Shown: one piece after another, positions 35,869-48,700 of the stretch | How the letters are laid out: every line of letters starts with the position of its first letter | Numbering within the stretch: position 1 is the stretch's first letter | DNA from: Ricordea florida | Taxonomy: Eukaryota > Cnidaria > Anthozoa > Corallimorpharia > Ricordeidae | Assembly: GCA_949710005.1 (NCBI GenBank) | Contig: OX453275.1 | Coordinates: 29,609,218-29,673,217, forward strand | Reading direction: 5' to 3' | DNA: 64,000 nt | Notes under the pieces: generated by a model | What the model was told of the DNA's origin: nothing | Database searches by the model: none | What the model saw: only the letters and a program-made list of their open reading frames with translations | Position numbers and translations under genes: made by a program

Positions 35869-37112
35869 TTGGCAAAATAATGTATTTCGTGCAAGGTTGA
35901 TTAATTTGTGTCAATTATGGGGGGAGTTTATCCCAGAAAACAAATTGCTTTGTCGTCGAGTCCAGAGCTCTGCACGTACTTCAAATACAATTTAAAACTT
36001 ATAGAACCAATATTAAATTTAATCTGTTTGACCTGATGAGAGCAATGCGGTGTTATATTTGTCACATTCCACGCGAAGGAAAACCAATACACATGTAAAT
36101 GAGCATTGCAAAACAAATCATCTTCACGATAAACGACTACTATTCAATGGTTACATTGTCAAATATAGTCCTCAATGCACTACATAATTGAATTATAACT
36201 CTTTATTAAACACTTGATAGAGAAAATGGCACTTACAGCCTGAAGTTAAAGGCTTTTCCGTCCACACAAAACATGATTCTTTACAATCCAGAGGTGATCA
36301 TGGATGAAACATACAGACAGGGCAGGTGCCGTTATACATGGGGGTTGGGCATGCATGGCCACATAAATTTGTCTTAGGAATGCAGCGCCTGGCTGGTAAT
36401 ACAACCCACTGAATAGAATATATTATATAAGCCAAAAGATCTTGAAAGCAAAAATTTATTCCAGTGCTCCTTTATCCCGGTTCAGGAATAACAGTTCCGT
36501 TGAGGGTTATTTCGTCACACAGAATCGTCTTTAGTTCTAACTGTCGCCCTAAGTAAACGCAATTTTACCTAGCTTGGGGTCTCACGCGAAACGCAAAAGG
36601 TCTTACCCCGAATCCTGTTGGCGCGACAATTAATTAGTTTGTACGCCATATTCTACATCTTGGCTGGCTGGTGCTGACAGCCCAATAGCGACATATGGTA
36701 AATAGTTTTCACTACATTTCTAAGCCTAAAATTAAACCCCTAAGAACGGTATATCACTTGAAAACAGTGCGATTTCATTACGTTACATCGCTTCTGGCTT
36801 TCCAATATATAAGCGCCCTATTCAAGTTATTTGGTGGGTCAAGGTTCGACTTGTATTTGGAGGTCTCGAATTTTCTTTTTCAGGTTTGCATGTGACAGTG
36901 TCGAAAAATACATATGTCGCAAATTCCTCAGGCTCAACATACAATCTTCATTATTTCACACTCGTTTCTATTTTAATGTCAGAGAAAAATGAAATGAAAA
37001 CTTCGAAAAGTGTAAATGCATTTTTTAAAAAGATGAACGACGTCTGCCACAGGGATGATGATGAGGCGGCATCGCCCAGAGTGTTTGCGTTTCTTTATTC
37101 AGTCCCGATAAA

Positions 37113-37393
37113 GGGACCGTTCATTTTTTACGAGGGAGGGGTGGCTGGTGGGATTTGGGGGGGGTGGTGGGATTTGATACGAGGGAGGGGGGGCTGGTGG
37201 GATTTGGTGGGATTTTAGCCATACTTTTTATGTCAATGTTTTATAAATCCGAAACTGACTTCTCTTTATTTTGATTGAGGGGGGGAGTGTCGTGTGAAAA
37301 AATTGGCAAGCTGAGGGGAGGTCATGCAATTTTTAAATGGTGCTTCCCAAATCACAGCAGCCTGCCCCTCCCTCATAAAAAATGAACGGTCCC
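37113..37393. mobile_element. Harbinger-like MITE, copy B
   Basis: The ends GGGACCGTTCATTTTTTACG and its reverse complement are followed by TAA. It is the same family as 6953-7167, with expanded G-rich subterminal repeats (GGCTGGTGGGATTTGG). Confidence 0.85.
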
Positions 37394-37497
37394 TAAGTCT
37401 ACATGTTTTTGGTACTTCTGTGAATTGTGAATGAACAATAACAAAAGCGAGCCTATGTAAAAACACTCACAGACAGTGTGGTTCGTTTAGCGGTTCA

Positions 37498-37658
37498 TCA
37501 CACTTTACCAGCCTGAAGTAAGGAATACTGGCTAACAAACTCAGACGTCAGGTCGCCGTTGAGAACTTTCACGGCCCGCCAATAAAGATCTCCAGCCATT
37601 TGTGGTGCACCCACAGTGGGATGTTGAAGCTCCAGACGAATAAATTCCAACCACAAGT
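37498..37658 (-). CDS. UTP6: UTP6 last coding exon
   Basis: It has 52 codons and a stop after TTTCTACAG. DLWLEFIRLELQHP, LYWRAVKVLNG and the terminal YSLLQAGKV match the UTP6 C-terminus. Confidence 0.92.
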
Positions 37659-39673
37659 CTGTAGAAAACAAAAAAAGGAAAATGTGCCAGGTAGTTTTGG
37701 ATGAAACGGACCAGGAAGGATGTTGGCGGGGGTATTCCTTTACATTGGCTGAATAGCTGAGGGGGTGGTTTCTCGCCTTTTTTGGTAGGAGTTGGTCTTC
37801 GAGGGTGGCCATTTTGGATCAATATCAGTTTCTGGGCAACTGTGCACCTACCCCTCCCCTAATCCAACAAGTTATAACAATGGGCTCCTGGTTATAATGA
37901 GTTAAAAAGTTAGCGCTAATGTTGGTTTAGGGGAGGGGGAGGGGTAGGTGCACGGTTGTCCAGAAACGGATATTGATCCGCCATTTGGGTCTGAAATAGA
38001 GGAGGGTATTGCTGAGACCGACCGCACCTACAAAGCCGAGATAACAACTCCGGTGTTAATTAAAACAAAGGTCAAGCAGTTCCGATTTAAAAGGTTACAG
38101 GTGCGAGCTTTAGTTTCCATATTTACAAAAAAAACTTGGCGTTTGATAAACACTTGACGGCTAAGACTAACAACCTTCAGCAACATGGGACGGACCCATG
38201 ATGTCCGTTTTTACTTGCGGCAAAACAGTTTTCATGGAGGTTAAAGATATAACGCAACAGCGGTTGGTCCTCCGTCGCCGACAATAGACTTAAACAAGAC
38301 TCCCACAAGCCGATCGGATTTGGTGCAACTACGTTAATTCTGAGTGACAACTGTTATACTGTCTGTAATACTGTCTGTCTCTCTTGTCCTCCCGGGTATT
38401 ATAACGCAAAACATGTTCATAGGAAAGAAACACCCTAACTCAATAACACAGTCATAAGATTAAAAGCTAGAAACAGAATAACGGCAACAAACACTGCCAA
38501 TACAACTCATCAGGGAATCTTCTAAGGTCAACCGCAATTAAATCTACTGACTGTGTAAAAAACAAGCGTTGCTGTTCGATGAGAAGGGAAACGCTAACTC
38601 ACTAAGAATGAAATAACATTAAAAGCTAGGAACAGAGTAACAGCAACAAACATGCCATTACAGCTCATCAGGGAGCCTTCTGTGTAAAATTAGTGACAAC
38701 TATTCTACTTAAAAAAAAAAGTGCACATTGCAACCAGGTTGACAATCAGACGTAGTTTGATACTACGTTGGTTTGAAATAATGAATGTAAATTAAAAAGT
38801 TCTAATTTACTGACCCGAAGTTTTGGCACTCCCAATCACCCCTGAAGAAGACACTAGACAGGAGTGTACAAACGTCGAGTCGATGAGTTCTATTTTTAAA
38901 GTAACATTCATTATTTCAAACCAGCGTAGCATCAAACTTTGTCTTGTTGCCCCGAATACCGCTACGCAAAACGTGATCGCTGTAAAGGAACACACTGACA
39001 AAGAATGAAATACGATTTAAAAAAAAAGCTACAAATAGATTAGCGGTAAAATCTTTTTGTTTGCTTTGCACTTGAAAAGCGCTATGAATATTGAAACTGA
39101 TTCAAGTCCAATAACAGGATCATCACATGGGACACGCACAGTCCTTAGCACTATAAACTAAAACCGACAAATCTTACAATACGATTTCTTCGATGATGAC
39201 TGAGGCAGTACTTTCGAAACTCAAAAATACCAAGTAAACTCACAAGTAACGCAAGCGTACTGTCAGTGTCGATTTACTGGGGATTATAGGGGGGGTTTTC
39301 AACTTCCAAAATTTTGTCTTCAATTTAAATAAAATTCAATGAAATACTCACAGTGTCTATAAAATGTTTGGATGTTGAAAAAATCCCCCTATAACCTCCA
39401 GTAAATAAACACCAACAGTAAGCTTGGGCTACCAGTGGTGAACTATGACATGCAACCGCTGGTCACAGCAACATCGATAGGAATGTATGTGGAAATATAT
39501 GAAGACTAATTGCGGTAGTCCTGTCATCAAGGCTTAAAAACTAATCAGAAAAGCCATCCCCTCCGTATTCAACAGCAAGACACAACTGATAGGCAAGACA
39601 CTGTTCCGTAAAAGACAATCCTATTAGTCACACACTAATTACGTCTACCGCAAATAAAGCCACTTATTATTCT

Positions 39674-39704
<31 letters not shown>

Positions 39705-39749
39705 GAGAAGGCGCAAAATACGAGGCCGTAATGCACTGTAGTGTCCTAG

Positions 39750-39797
<48 letters not shown>

Positions 39798-42700
39798 CCC
39801 GCGAACATTTTGTTCATTGTTAACGTCATTTTCACAGACGAAATCAGGGTGTTTCTGAATACTCTTACCAAAAAAAGCCAATTGCAAAATAACAAATTTT
39901 TTTGTAGTGGAATAATAAACCTCTTATTCGATGGTTTAGCATATAACATGAGCGGACATTTTGCTCATTGCTCATCATTTTCCTCGCCCCTGCGGGGCTC
40001 GGAAAAATACTACGCAACTCGCAAAATATCCGCACGCATTATATGTTAAACCATGGAATAAGGTGTATGTATTTTCCACAACTTGTGTGGGATCAACCTT
40101 TAACTTACTTAACTTAACTTTACTTAGGTCTCAAATCTGTACAGCGTTATTCTCCAAGATGGTGAGAATGTAATGCGTGTGAACAACATAGACACGAAAC
40201 GGAGTGAGCCACACAAGATCAAACACCCGGGGGGGTACTCGATATATCCCTGGATGGGGAGGTGCGGCGCGCCCCCTCATACCCTGACCCTGTTTAAGAC
40301 AAATATCGCTGATTTTCCTACCCTGTTTAAGACAGAATTCCGATTTTTGAATCCCTGTTTAAGACACTTAACCCGAAACCATATCCTGTGTAAGACAATA
40401 ATATCCTGTTTAAGACAAACATTGATAAATCAATACCCTGATTAAGACAAAAAATGATAAATTCGATACCCTGTTTAAGACAAAAATCCCGAAAAACATA
40501 CCCTGGCTGGCCGCACGTCCCCATTAAGCCCTTACAAAGGAGTACCCCCCCTCCCCGGATCAAACACAGGGCTTTCCTGAGGCGGACCGCAGCTGTGATT
40601 CATTAGCTTCAAAAGACCTGCGGCTGGCATGGAAAAAAATCAGGATACAATTTAAAAATGCACGAACATGCAGCACTTATCCTTAGTTGCCCGAGTTTAT
40701 TTTTCAACGACTGTTGAATTAACTCATCGTCTGAAACATTATGAAGGGTCTCTTTGAATATTAATCTCTTGCGAGACGATGTCATGTATATTAAGATTTT
40801 AATCTTTGTAGCAAGACCCAATTCACCGAGGAACAAGGAAACCTTACAAACATGTTTACAACTTCCTTTTACACGATTACAGCTAAGAGTGTCAAAGCGT
40901 TTCTCAAAGTTAAGGGCGCACTGCTTTGGTATGATGCGGATCTGGATTTGTGATCCGAGATCACACGGATTACGAAGAATAAATGGAACCGATGGTTCCG
41001 CATTGGACAGGAAAATCCATACCTCTTATTAATCGAGTTCGAGGTCCGTACTGTAAAATACGGACCGAGTTTTTTCCCGTCGATTTATGGCCCAAGCGCG
41101 AAGCGCGCGGGCCATAAATCGACGGGAAAAAACGAGGATCCATATTTTACAGTACGGACCGAGAAAACGAGGTTAATAAGATATTTATTATATCTCTGGA
41201 GTCATTTTGGCGACCAAAACAAACTTTAGCGGGCCGTACAGTGAAGTACGGCCCGCTAAATTGACCAATCATAGCGCGCGTACTAACTGAGAGATATAAT
41301 AAAAGGATTTATCGGTTCCCTTGATGACTCTTGATCGAATCACAAATTCAGATCCGCATTATACCAAAGGAACGTTCCCTAAAACCGCATTGCAGCAAAC
41401 CGAAACCTCTTACTCCTCCCAGACAAAGAAGGAAATTTCTAAACCTACCAGGGTGTGACGAACCAAAAACGTCCAAGGCAGCTTCATAAAGCTCGCGTAC
41501 TCTTTTTATGCTCGGCGAAATCTGAAAACAAACAAAGAAAAAAAGATTTTGCATTAGTGCATGTGCAATATCATGGAAAGGAAAAAAACTTTCCGGGCAA
41601 TTTTTCAGCGAAATAATGGCAATGCCAGTATCTGGGAAACTGTGCGCCTACCCCTCCTGAACGCATGGGTTTTAGGGAGGGGTAGGTACACAGTTGCCCA
41701 GGTACTTACATTGATCCAACTAACTCTAGTCAAAAGAACATACAGTCGAACCTCGCTATCTCGAACTCCTAAGGGAAACAGAAAATAGTTCGAGATAACG
41801 GGCAGTTCGAGATAACCTATTTCGAGATAGAGAGGTTTTACTGTAATCTAGGAATATAAATTCATCATCTCAATCTCATGTTAACCCATCGTTACAAGTT
41901 GAGCCATTGGTAGAATCGATGGTAAATGCGTACAGTTTACAGATAAGCAGACCGTGAATTAACGGTGTAAATTTGTGAATATCATTGAAGGCATAAAACG
42001 TGCTTTAAAACTGGACTTCAGGTGGTGCTTCCGTCTCAGCCTCTTGTGGCTGCAATGTTAAGCCATGTACTTGTCCTGTTGATAAGTCGTCCTAAAAACA
42101 GCTCAACTTGAGAAACTGGTGTAGCACACAATAACTTCTCATCCACGTTCCTAGATCATTGGTCTCCTCACCAATCGTTGTGTGCCTCGTCACGCAAAGC
42201 TCCTCTTGGTGGGGGAGGAATGTTGCGTGACAAGCCAGACAACGGCTGTCACGAGAATAGAACTTTTCCCGTTTTCTGACGCCATTTTGGTTGGGGGCAA
42301 ACAAACCGGGTTGCCAGACAACACGCAAAAGGAATTGTGTGGCGAATCTCACATGGTTGCACGAACTCTTCTACTAAGAGAAGGTATCAATGGGGTGATG
42401 ACTTTTACGGCGACTGGTTAATATTTTTGACTGTTTTACGGCTAACGGTTAATATTTTTGGCTGTTTTATGGCTAACGGTTAACATTTTTTACGGCTAAC
42501 GGCTAAACTTTTTCCAATATTTACGCATAACGGCTATTTTTTCTTCCCGTTTTACAGCTAACGGTTAACCTCATTGAGACCCTCCTAAGAGCATATTTAT
42601 GCGCTATTGTTGTCAGTACAAAAGGTGAAGACTGCCACATTCCAAGTTCAACTATACTCCAAGGTGAGTAGCCAGTTTTTGGCTTGAAATCATAGTTTTG

Positions 42701-45700
42701 TATGCGTTGCAAAGTTTTCATCGGCGAGCTACTCGATCACCTGCTGCGGTTGCTATTTCTGGTTTCCTGTGATTTTTCGATGTTGGTTTCAGCATGTCCA
42801 ATTTTTGTTGGATCGCAGCGATAGAGATCGGCAAAAACAAATAATCAATAAGAAATAAATATGCTTTGTGGAAGAGTTCACGCAACCATGTGCGTTTCTC
42901 CAAACGATTCCTTTTGATTGTTGCCTGGCACCCCGGTTTGTTTGCCCCTCCAACCAAACTGGTGTCAGAAACCTTGAAAAGGTCTATTCTAGATAACGGG
43001 CCCCTGCGATAGTTCAAATGGTTAAATAATTTCAGTTGCACTGAGTGAGAGAACCGGTGCACGCATCTGAGTTACCATTACAACATTCTCGCAAGAATCC
43101 GAAATAATATGACGACAGAAATAACGTTTTCCCGCCAAAGGAAAGACTCATGCGCACGCAATACTAGACAATATTTCACTATTGTTGGCCAACACTTCAC
43201 TCCGTACTACATGAGGCAATATATTTTACATTCTCACCACATTCATAGATACATATACCATGCGTCGTACTAGAACTACATAATTAACATTGGCTGTCTT
43301 AGACAAGATAACTGAAGAAGGAGCTTGGCTACGAAAAAGTTTAAAGTTACAGCAATATAAAAGGCTTTCTTGAGGATCTCAAAGGGGTTAACCGTGAGCC
43401 GTAAAACGGGCCAAACATTTAGCCGAGCCGTAAAAATGGAAAATTTAGCCGTAAAAAATGTCAACCCCCCAAAAAAATTCTAGCGACGAAAATAAATTTT
43501 TAACTTGTTTAAACAATGAAAATTAATTATTAACACTTTAACAGAATGGAAATTAATTTTTATTATAAGTTTTCTGTTAACCGTAAGGCAAATAAATCAA
43601 CAGTTAGCAGTAAAAGTCACCACCCCATTGAGACCCTCTTGCTTGAGACCCTCTTGCTTGAGACCCTCTTGCTTGAGACCCTCTTGCTTGAGACCCTCTT
43701 GCTTGAGACCCTCTTGCTTGAGACCCTCTTGCTTGACACGGGTATGAATCGTGCAAACTCGCAGTTGAATATAGAGTGGTGGCAAGAGAAAATGAGGTAA
43801 GAGAACGTATCTTCCATACTGGGTTCTCTTACTATGATAAGGGGACAGAATCTATTTTTAGATCCGGAAGCTATTTTAACTGACCAATGGCTGATGTCCC
43901 TCTCATCACGTGGTTGTAATTTCAATGCGCCATGGGGAAACCACACAGCCATGGAACGAGATATAAATAGATTCCGCACTAAAAATAGATTCTGTCCTCT
44001 TATCATATCAGACGGGGTTGTGTTCTCTTTCCTCATTTTCTCTTAATTCTGTCCCCTTATCATATCAGACGGGGTTATGTTCTCTTTCCTCATTTTCTCT
44101 TATCATATCAGACAGGGTTATGTTCTCTTTCCTCATTTTCTATTAGTGGTGGATATATTTGGAAAATCCCCGAAAATATTGATGCAACATGTTTATATAT
44201 TTATAAAAAATGGTTTACCTGAATAAGCTCCAAGTTGATGCACTTTCTGAAGAAGGACAAGGAAGCAGGTCGCAAAAGACTGAGTCTAAAGCGCGAATAG
44301 TTCAAAGTTAGATCCGTGAAACGTGTAGTACGAGTGTCAGGTACGAGATACGAGTGAGGTACGTGAAAAGCTAAGGAATGGTGTGCTGTGAGAAGTTCGT
44401 TAAATGTGCTGTTTGGTGTCGGAGAGTCTCACAATTGAGGTTACTAATACTAATCCGAGAGTAAAACCTTGAGACAAACCGTAAGTAATACAATATACAA
44501 TTTAGCTTATACTCTTGCAATCCCCAACTGAAACATTGAAGCATGGTACTATGTGGTTTTAGCTTATCAACAATTCACAATTCTCAGTATCGGAAATAAT
44601 GCATGAATATTTCCATACCGATAGGCACCATACAGTTCCTAGCGTTGTATATGTTACGGGCCATTCTCTGTACTGTGTGCATTTGTCTAACAACATTACA
44701 CAGTGTGAACAGCGACCCACCCTCCCAACCCTAGGCCATGACACGGTGCACTACCTCAATGCATGTGAATATATAGCTGTCCACACCCGCGGGCAGCGGG
44801 GCCATTTTTACCCTTCCATATCTCGTTGTCTGTTTATGTGTATTGTAGGTAGTAAGAAATTGTTACTAACAGAGACAAACCATGAGTCATTCAATTTGGG
44901 TTTGGGTTACACCCTTCTAATCCCGAAGCATACAATGTGATTTCAGATTTAAACAGACATGGTCAAACCGAAAGTCATACAATACGAATTTAGCTAATTT
45001 AAACTCTTTCAATCCCTGAGCCAAACCCTGAATCATACAATGTGATTCAAAGCTTGAAATCTTTCACCCTTGCAGCTAAACCTAAGTCACACCTTCACCC
45101 TTCCACTCAAGCAGTCCTCAAGCTGTCAAACCATAGGTCATACAATATGAATTTCGCTCAATTCAGCCCTTTAAAGCATTGACACAAGCCATGAATCACA
45201 CAGAATGACTCTCAACTTGCACCACATCTAGCCTCACACCTTTACCCCTTCACCCCAAGAGTTATCCTGAGTCGAAAGCTGGCATTGTTTCCCACGGTAA
45301 GCTGAAGTTAACAAAGAAAAGAAGGTGAAAAATAAAAGTGTTCTCACCTCTTATAAAGCTTTCTGGTCTTTTTGATCCCTTTGGTTGCTAAAGTCCACTC
45401 CACGTATCTTTCTCTCATCTGCACGCTCACTTCGGTACACGACTCTAACGACAACTTGAAAAGAACGTGCGAAAGCATTTGGATTTGATAATATATCAAA
45501 CGATTTACTGATAGATTAACACTGAGAATGCATTCAGTCAAAGGTACGCAGTAGTGACCTTCTAAGATGTCAGGATGGCCGATGTAAATAGCCAACTGGT
45601 CTGCCTCCCACCAGTTGTTTGTTTGTTTGTTTGTATGTATGTATGTATGTATGTATGTATGTCAATAAAAAGCCACTGAACAGTACTGCACTGTTACGCT

Positions 45701-48700
45701 GTTTGTTTTAATATACAGTGTGGTACTAAACTGTTTAAGTGTGTTGTCTTTTCATGTATGGATCAAATCATGCAAAGTGACCATTCTTTGGAAAACAGTA
45801 CTGCACAGTGGTTCTGTTTGTTTTACAATACAGTGTGGTTCTAACTTTTTCATCTGTGGATGAAACCATGCAGTGTGACCATCCTTTGAAAGCTACTGAA
45901 CAGTACTGTACTGTGGTACTGTTTGTTTTACTATACAGTGTGGTTCTAATTTTCTCATCTGTGGATCAAAGCATGCAGTGTGACCATTCTTTGTAAAGCT
46001 ACTGAACAGTACTGTACTGTGGTACTGTTTGTTTTACTATACAGTGTGGTTCTAACTTTTTCATCTGTGGATGAAACCATGCAGTGTGACCATCCTTTGA
46101 AAGCTACTGAACAGTACTGTACTGTGGTACTGTTTGTTTTACTATACAGTGTGGTTCTAATTTTCTCATCTGTGGATCAAAGCATGCAGTGTGACCATTC
46201 TTTGTAAAGCTACTGAACAGTACTGTACTGTGGTACTGTTTGTTTTACTATACAGTGTGGTTCTAACTTTTTCATCTGTGGATCAAACCATGCAGTGTGA
46301 CCATCCTTTGAAAGCTACTGAACAGTACTGTACTGTGGTACTGTTTGTTTTACTATACAGTGTGGTTCTAATTTTCTCATCTGTGGATCAAACCATGCAG
46401 TGTGACCATTCTTTGTAAAGCTACTGAACAGTACTGTACTGTGGTACTGTTTGTTTTACTATACAGTGTGGTTCTAACTTTTTCATCTGTGGATCAAACC
46501 ATGCAGTGTGACCATTCTTTAGAAAGCTACTGAACAGTACTGTACTGTGGTACTGTTTGTTTTACTATACAGTGTGGTAACTTTTTCATCTGTGGATCAA
46601 ACCATGCAGTGTGACCATTCTTTGTAAAGCTACTGAACAGTACTGCACTGTGGTACTTTTTTTTATACTACAAAGCGTGCTTCTGGCATTACTATGTTAC
46701 TAACTTCAAACACCGATTCCACGGCTTCTGTTTTACAAATGAGACACCACTCTAGCCACTGATTCCAGAGCAGTAACGACTCCTAAACAGAAGAAAAAAA
46801 CAATAAACCACTGATTACAAGGTGAAAGGAACCCCAAATCATGCGAAGCCGGAAAAGGCAAAGACAACTGCTTTAACTACTTTACATCAACGTACGTTTT
46901 TCATTCATTTAATTAATCTATACTCGTTCACACGCTGCTATGTGGGGATAGTTTCTAAAGAAACTGGTGCGGCGTCGGTGGGAAATTGAAGCACAAGAAA
47001 TTGGGTAAATCAAACGAATTGAATAAGTAAGTTATACCAACGTAAGGTAAAAGGGAGGTGCCGACGTTTCGAGCGTTTGCCCTTCCACCAATAGCACAGC
47101 TCCAACCCTCTCTATATAAATTGCACATAACCCATAATCCTCTCAATCGCTCTGACGAAGGGCTAACGCTGGAAACGTCAGCACCCCTCTCTTTTACCTT
47201 TGTACAAATTACGTTATCAACTTGTTTGATTATCCCAATTTCTTGTACTTTAAATGCCACTGCGAGATGGTTTCATCCAAAGCCATACAAAGCTAACATG
47301 TACTTTAAACACGAATGTTTGCAACTTCGTCTTTAGAGTTTTAATTCGTATTCTATTGGCACCAAACGTTTAGACCGCAAATTGGTTTAGGTAAAAAAAA
47401 CGATTGATATTTCTCCACTGAACACCTTTTAAAACACTTTTTGGTTGAAACTTGAGAATGTTTCTTGCGTTTAAATTACAAGGAAAACATGGCAGGCTGT
47501 GCCAACTCGGCGTGTGCAGCGAGATTGGTAGGACCTCCGTGATAGCTGTAACCCCGACACGTCACAGAACGATATAGCCAATAGCAAGAGAGGTTCTATT
47601 TCAGCGCATAGGCTGTGATGAAATACCATGGTATATAACAGCGCCTATTATTGGCCGGTGATATTCATGATGTAATAGGTCTTTCCTCTCATAGAGGTCA
47701 CAAGCTACAAGCGTACTTTTCCTCTCAGTTCATTGAAGTAAGAGGGGTGGACTCAGGGAAGCGGGGACAAAGCAAAAGACTTTCTGGTGGACGCTACTTC
47801 ACTGGCCACTCGCAAATACTGCGAACTCAACTCGATTATCAAAGAAAAACAGATGCACTACTCGCAGCGTGTTCAAACACTTCCATGTCACTATCACTGC
47901 TTGCCATAATTGTAATAACGACGAAATGGCAGTAACTCACGAGTGGATTTGCAATTCTTGTGCCAGACTGCGGGATCTAGCGCCACTTCTTGCACGTGCA
48001 CTACTTTTGGGCTGAGGTGCTTCATAATACGAGTGTGATGACGACGATGTTCTTACCTTGGTTTTAACGGACTTCAACGCTGCGGCAAAATCAGTGTGGA
48101 TTGTTTCTTTGGAACCTGTGAAAAGTGTGAAATATTCAACACAAAGGCAAGGATACACTAAGTAATTTTGTGGATTATATTTATTGATCCCAAAAAATCC
48201 AACACGGAGGAGCGCGGGAGAATTAAAAACAAAAATGGATGAAAATGACGTGCAGTGTCAGACGCCAATTTTTCGTAAGGTGAAGGCTTCATTCTAAATT
48301 AATTTAATTCCACTAGAATCTTCTATTCTGTATTACGAAACAATCGTGTACTGTAGTACCTTGATTGAGAATGTGAAGTCTCAAATATTCACTCCATAAT
48401 ACGACTGACGTTTTAAACAGCTTTGTTGCTCTTTCACACACTGACAAAGCTTCCTTTGTTTCCTCTATCTGGAGAAGAACGTTCACCTGTGTGATGGACA
48501 AAGAAAAATACTATCTGGTTAATACTTAGAATTTTACACGTACACCCTAGAACTTGAGCATTATTTGCTTAAAAAGCGATCTGTTGTGTTACTATACACA
48601 GTAACCAAGCTACGTTACTGGACGTCAAGACTACGGCTTCATTGTAAACCAGCCTTTTGCTTTATTATCAACCATTAAGGTTTGTGACTAATAGTTTAAA

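Larger units (their letters stand above)
31500..37497. other. Intergenic region between noggin and UTP6
   Basis: No supported gene. It holds poly-G/C-ended elements at 32.9 and 34.4 kb, an RT fragment at 35.2-35.9 kb and a Harbinger-like MITE at 37.1 kb. Confidence 0.6.

Noticed and set aside
43546..44036. ORFs made of repeated ETLLL or KQEGL on either strand
   Set aside because: Translation of the 15 bp minisatellite, whose length is divisible by three.
45808..46418. Chain of 62-75 codon ORFs with repeated VLLYSVVLTFSSVD
   Set aside because: They recur at the 211 bp satellite period and begin with arbitrary starts; by-products of the tandem repeat.
45665..46680. CRISPR-like repeat array
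   Set aside because: The repeats are contiguous without unique spacers, in an animal genome with no cas genes.
47937..48056. Reading continued past the UTP6 exon at 48057 (VRTSSSSHSYYEA)
   Set aside because: This is intron after a clear AAG/GTAAGA donor; the next exon at 46782 continues the protein in phase.
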